Positions 6,571 through 9,589 of a stretch of DNA of 9,589 nucleotides are shown piece after piece. The notes under the pieces were generated by a model. The model worked only from the letters and a program-made list of their open reading frames with translations. It did no database searches and was not told the DNA's origin. The translations under genes were made by a program, and so were the position numbers. How positions within the stretch are numbered: position 1 is the stretch's first letter; every line of letters starts with the position of its first letter. Source of the DNA: Kiritimatiellia bacterium (GTDB lineage: Bacteria > Verrucomicrobiota > Kiritimatiellia > RFP12 > UBA1067); the NCBI GenBank assembly GCA_017411125.1, contig JAFPNP010000199.1, forward strand, positions 1 through 9,589. The letters are read 5' to 3'.

Positions 6571-7428
6571 GCATGAAGGCATTTCTCTGTGGCAGCGGTC
6601 GTCGGCGAACGCGCAGCGCGGCGAGAACGCGCACCCGTCCGGCCACTGGTCCGGCGGCGGAACGGTGCCGGGGATGTCGGCAAGCGGCGCGTCTCGCGGC
6701 GCGTCCAGCGCCGGCACGGCGGCCAGAAGCCCGCGCGTGTACGGATGGCGCGGATTGGCGAGCACTTCGAGTACGGGGCCTGATTCCACTATCTGCCCAG
6801 CGTACATCACGTTCACCTCGTCCATGCGTCCTGCCACAAGGCCGAGGTTGTGCGTTATGAGCAATACCGCCATGCCTGTTTCGGCGGCGAGCGAATCTAT
6901 CAATTCGAGCACCTGCTTCTGCGTGGTCACGTCGAGGGCGGTGGTCGGCTCGTCCGCCACAAGCAGATCCGGCGAGGCTGCAAGCGCCATTGCGATCATC
7001 GCGCGCTGCTGCTGCCCGCCGGAAAGCTCGCAAGGGTACGCCCGCGCCGCGCGGACGGGGTCGGGAAGCCCGGTGCGGGCAAGAAGTTCCACCGCTTTCG
7101 CGTCGGCGGCGGAGCGTGTCATTCCTTTGGGCAGTGCCTCCCTAATCTGCGCGGATATGCGCATTACAGGGTTGAGCGAATCGGACGGGTTCTGGAACAC
7201 GTATGATATGCGTCTGCCGGTGAACGACGTCGTGCCGGATATGTTCGCCCTGTCGGTCGGCGGAAGCCTGGCTAGCGAGAGCGCCGTGAGCGATTTGCCG
7301 CAGCCGGATTCGCCCACGAGCGCCACGCGCCCGTGCTCCGGCACGGAGAAATTGACGTTCCGAACGGGAACGGTTTCGTGTCCGCCGCGCTTGAACGCGA
7401 CTCTGAGATTCTTTACTTCCAGAAGCAT
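6529..7428 (-). CDS. OppD/DppD-type oligopeptide ABC transporter ATP-binding protein
   Basis: The 299-residue protein is the cytoplasmic ATPase of a peptide/nickel-class ABC importer. Motifs in order: Walker A GESGCGKS (39-46), Q-loop Gln 79 in VFQNP, signature LSGGQQQR (135-142), Walker B LLVADEP (155-161), D-loop ALD (164-166) and switch His 193. The C-terminal extension is diagnostic of this class: NPRHPYTRGLL (225-235) and then a cysteine cluster at 266, 272, 279 and 286. OppD homologues carry an iron-sulfur cluster in this extension. Family homology begins at residue 3 (LEVKNL), so the start at 7428 is well fixed and no alternative start lies just upstream. No SD sequence is present at normal spacing, and a -10 box lies seven bases upstream, suggesting a leaderless mRNA. 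No permease, binding-protein or OppF gene adjoins it, since the gene downstream is convergent and the gene upstream is a glycosidase. It may serve a transporter encoded elsewhere. Confidence 0.94.
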   Translation of the reverse strand: MLLEVKNLRVAFKRGGHETVPVRNVNFSVPEHGRVALVGESGCGKSLTALSLARLPPTDRANISGTTSFTGRRISYVFQNPSDSLNPVMRISAQIREALPKGMTRSAADAKAVELLARTGLPDPVRAARAYPCELSGGQQQRAMIAMALAASPDLLVADEPTTALDVTTQKQVLELIDSLAAETGMAVLLITHNLGLVAGRMDEVNVMYAGQIVESGPVLEVLANPRHPYTRGLLAAVPALDAPRDAPLADIPGTVPPPDQWPDGCAFSPRCAFADDRCHREMPSCSTSGAVRFACFHP

Positions 7429-7435
7429 GGCGTAG

Positions 7436-7444
7436 ATTATACCA
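7436..7444 (-). promoter_or_regulatory. Extended -10 promoter element (TGGTATAAT) for the ABC ATPase gene
   Basis: On the minus strand TGG (7444-7442) is followed by a perfect TATAAT (7441-7436), forming a consensus extended -10 element in the 49-nt gap between the glycosidase stop and the ATPase start. The sequence 17 bp upstream (GCGCAC) is not a -35 box, which is tolerated by extended -10 promoters. Only seven bases separate the hexamer from the ATG, so transcription should begin at or next to the start codon. Confidence 0.6.
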
Positions 7445-7477
7445 TATCCTGCGGCATCGTGCGCGGGAATCTGGCGT

Positions 7478-9589
7478 CTATCTGGATTTCCCGGTGAAAA
7501 GCAGTTTGGCCGGGCCGACGATGCCGGACGGTTCGTTTTCCACCGTCGTGCGGTAGCGCGTGGGAATCGTCTGGTAGTGGTTGTTGAGCGTGTTGTACAC
7601 CGTGACCTTCAGCTTGTTCACGCCTTCCCTCGCGCCGTCCAGCGCGACGCGCCACGGCGGGCAGCACAGTACTTTCTCCTCGCCGCCGTTCAGCGACACG
7701 CCGCAGCACGCGCCGACGCGGCCAAGGTCGAGCGAACAGTTTGCCGCCGCCTGCTCCTTCGTTAGCGTGAACTCCTTCTCGTACACGGCGCCGCCGGAGT
7801 AGAACCGCAGCCCGTCCGCCGCAAGCGCCCAGTTGCCGAGGGCGATTCTGCCCTTGCCGCACCTGAGGCGCATTGGCTCCGTGAACGCCGCGCCGCCGAT
7901 GAAGCCGGGCTCGTGCGCGATCCTGAGCGTGAGCGCGGCCACGCCCGCGTTCGTCATGCGCGGCCTCACGCGATACCCTCCGTCAATGCGCTCGATATCC
8001 GCTTTGGCGCCGGCGATGTTTGCCGAAAGCAGCGTCCCGCGCATTGCGATCTCAATCACCTCGCACGCGGGCGGGAGCGTAGCCGTATAGACGCCTTCCT
8101 TGACTTTGCCACCGAACGGGTCGAACGGAAGCACGGCCGGGTCGCCGTGCCAGCGCATCGAAAGCGGCGTCTTTGATGGAACGCTTTCAACGTCCGTGCG
8201 CATCATCACGAGCGCGGCGCGGCCGAACGACTCGTAGCGCACCGTCAGTTCGTGGTATCCCGCCGCAAGCGCGACCTCTTCGCCCACCTTGCACGCCTTG
8301 CCGTCGATTGCGACAGACTTCGGCGCCACGCCGTGCGCGACGGGCTTCGCCTTGCAGGCGCACGGAGCGTAAACGAACGTCTTGTACGAATAGACGCCGG
8401 GCTTCGCGCCGCGCGGCGGCGCGACGTCGTAGAGATTTCTGCTGTACGGCCCCAGAACGAAGAAGTCGTCGCCCACGACGCCGTTCAGTCCGTGGTGCCA
8501 GTCCTGGAATCCCGGCATCCCTTCCGCACCCTCTCTCCACGAGAAGAGGAACGGCGAGCCGTTGCCGTCAAGGAACTGCGGGCCGTAAGAGACGGTCATT
8601 TCGGCGGGAAGGCCAAGTTTGTCCGCGTCGGCCATCTTCACGCGGCGGATTTCCGCGCCGATGTAACGCTCGCGCACGGGCAGGCGGAAGTCGCCCCACT
8701 TGTTGTCCAGCGTCGGCTTTAGCGTAAAGTCCCATTCGCCGTCGAGGGAGAAGGGCGGCAGCATCTCCTTGTCCGTCGCGATTACGGGCGCCGGGTTGCC
8801 ACCCGCCGGCGCGAATACGACGAGGCGCGGCGAGCCGTCGCCGTAGATGCGGACGGCGGTTGTGCCGTCCGCATTGCGCCTGAAGTCCGGGAGCGACGCC
8901 TGCGCTCCGTCCCATGGATTCCACAGTTCGGGCGTCCCCTGCGAACGGAACGTGCATTCGCCGGTTGCGGCGAGATCGCAGATAAAGTAAACATCGTATT
9001 TTCCGATGCGGCGGTGGAGTGCTTTCGACGCGCCGGGGCCGCGGAAGTCGGGGGTGCCGACGGAGTCCGCAATCGCCTTTAACTGCCCGGCGGACGGCTT
9101 TGCCGGAAATGCGGCATCGTCCCCGGCCAGCTTCGCGACGAGCGCGTCGATCTTCGTCTTTTCCGCGTGCGGCGCGTCGGTGAACTTCGGCTTTTCGCCG
9201 AGGACGATTACTTTGCCGCCCGCGCGTTTTAGTTCGACGAGCTTTTCAAGCGACGAACGCCTGATCGCAATCATGTCCGGCACGACGACCGCCCGATACG
9301 CTTCGCCGGCAATAAGAAGGCGTCCGTTTTCGGCCTTCGCCGCAGCGAGCGAATCGGCGTCGATGAAGTCCACGTCGGTCTGCGCCTGCGTGACTAGGCG
9401 GCGCACGATGTCGTGCGCCACGCCCACGGAGACATTGCCCCTGTTTCTGTTGTACACGCACGGCTCGAGCGGATTGACAACGGCCACGTCGCACACGTGC
9501 GTGCCTTGGCTGAGGATGTAGCTCAGACGCTCGAAGTACTTGAGGAACGTCTTCATGTAGGTCCAGTACGGCATCCGGAAGTGGTAGCA
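7478..9589 (-). CDS. Large glycoside hydrolase, GH106-like with GH2-type sugar-binding C-terminus (5'-truncated by window edge)
   Basis: The frame is open to the right edge, so the start and probably the main catalytic part lie outside. There are 703 residues in the window, numbered here from the Met at 9574. Residues about 4-24 (WTYMKTFLKYFERLSYILSQ) and CDVAVVNPLEP resemble the end of a TIM barrel followed by a Rossmann-like domain (about 25-155) common in GH106 and related large glycosidases. A beta-sandwich region begins at LDGEWDF (277-283) with DNKWGDFRLP (290-299), then GVVGDDFFVLGPYSR (365-379). The C-terminal 120 residues form a GH2-like jelly roll: GNWALAADGLRFYSGG (580-595), LDLGRVGACCGVSLNG (615-630), VTVYNTLNNHY (657-667). 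GH106 members are alpha-L-rhamnosidases, but activity cannot be assigned because catalytic acids cannot be placed. Bacterial homologues are usually exported. The stop is TAG, and the gene lies 49 nt upstream of the ABC ATPase on the same strand. Confidence 0.78.
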   Translation of the reverse strand, partial: CYHFRMPYWTYMKTFLKYFERLSYILSQGTHVCDVAVVNPLEPCVYNRNRGNVSVGVAHDIVRRLVTQAQTDVDFIDADSLAAAKAENGRLLIAGEAYRAVVVPDMIAIRRSSLEKLVELKRAGGKVIVLGEKPKFTDAPHAEKTKIDALVAKLAGDDAAFPAKPSAGQLKAIADSVGTPDFRGPGASKALHRRIGKYDVYFICDLAATGECTFRSQGTPELWNPWDGAQASLPDFRRNADGTTAVRIYGDGSPRLVVFAPAGGNPAPVIATDKEMLPPFSLDGEWDFTLKPTLDNKWGDFRLPVRERYIGAEIRRVKMADADKLGLPAEMTVSYGPQFLDGNGSPFLFSWREGAEGMPGFQDWHHGLNGVVGDDFFVLGPYSRNLYDVAPPRGAKPGVYSYKTFVYAPCACKAKPVAHGVAPKSVAIDGKACKVGEEVALAAGYHELTVRYESFGRAALVMMRTDVESVPSKTPLSMRWHGDPAVLPFDPFGGKVKEGVYTATLPPACEVIEIAMRGTLLSANIAGAKADIERIDGGYRVRPRMTNAGVAALTLRIAHEPGFIGGAAFTEPMRLRCGKGRIALGNWALAADGLRFYSGGAVYEKEFTLTKEQAAANCSLDLGRVGACCGVSLNGGEEKVLCCPPWRVALDGAREGVNKLKVTVYNTLNNHYQTIPTRYRTTVENEPSGIVGPAKLLFTGKSR

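Noticed and set aside
6665..7435. Plus-strand open frame opposite the ABC ATPase (256 codons)
   Set aside because: The Walker A, signature and Walker B motifs are all on the minus strand. The plus reading is Ser/Arg-rich without domain similarity.
7429..7477. Terminator after the GH106-like gene
   Set aside because: No stable inverted repeat with a T-run was found in the 49-nt gap, so read-through into the ATPase gene remains possible.

Overview
The window is a GC-rich, almost fully coding bacterial segment with seven protein genes. Two run off the edges. No RNA genes, mobile elements, repeats or CRISPR arrays were seen. Exported glycoside hydrolases, a BadF/BadG-type sugar kinase, short gene gaps and weak or absent Shine-Dalgarno (SD) sequences suggest a glycan-degrading bacterium, possibly of the PVC group (Kiritimatiellota, Lentisphaerota or Verrucomicrobiota). 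This placement is an inference from gene content and is not proven by any marker.

Layout. Plus strand, 1-6570: the 3' part of rimO (ribosomal protein S12 methylthiotransferase), a 73-nt gap holding a promoter candidate, then a tight four-gene sugar cluster. The cluster is a DeoC-type class I aldolase, an FGGY carbohydrate kinase, a secreted GH20 beta-N-acetylhexosaminidase and a GlcNAc-kinase-like protein. The gaps are 11 nt, 10 nt and an ATGA stop/start overlap, so the cluster is very probably one operon. Minus strand, 9589-6529: the 3' part of a large glycoside hydrolase (GH106-like architecture with a GH2-type sugar-binding C-terminus), then, 49 nt further on, an OppD/DppD-type peptide transporter ATPase with no permease beside it. 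The two strands converge, and the last 42 bp of the kinase and ATPase genes overlap antisense.

How the genes may work together. The GH20 enzyme would release terminal GlcNAc/GalNAc outside the cytoplasm and the BadF-type kinase would phosphorylate it after uptake. The FGGY kinase and DeoC-type aldolase look like a second kinase-plus-aldolase pair that phosphorylates and then cleaves another sugar. The GH106-like hydrolase would attack another linkage. Together this looks like a small glycan-foraging locus.

The most notable signals are: (1) two extended -10 promoter candidates placed 6-7 nt before an ATG, implying leaderless transcripts, one of which would give the aldolase a second in-frame start; (2) the DeoC-like/FGGY pair of unknown substrate; (3) a changed sugar-pocket motif in the GlcNAc-kinase-like protein; and (4) a codon-aligned antisense overlap in which each gene's stop is a serine codon of the other.
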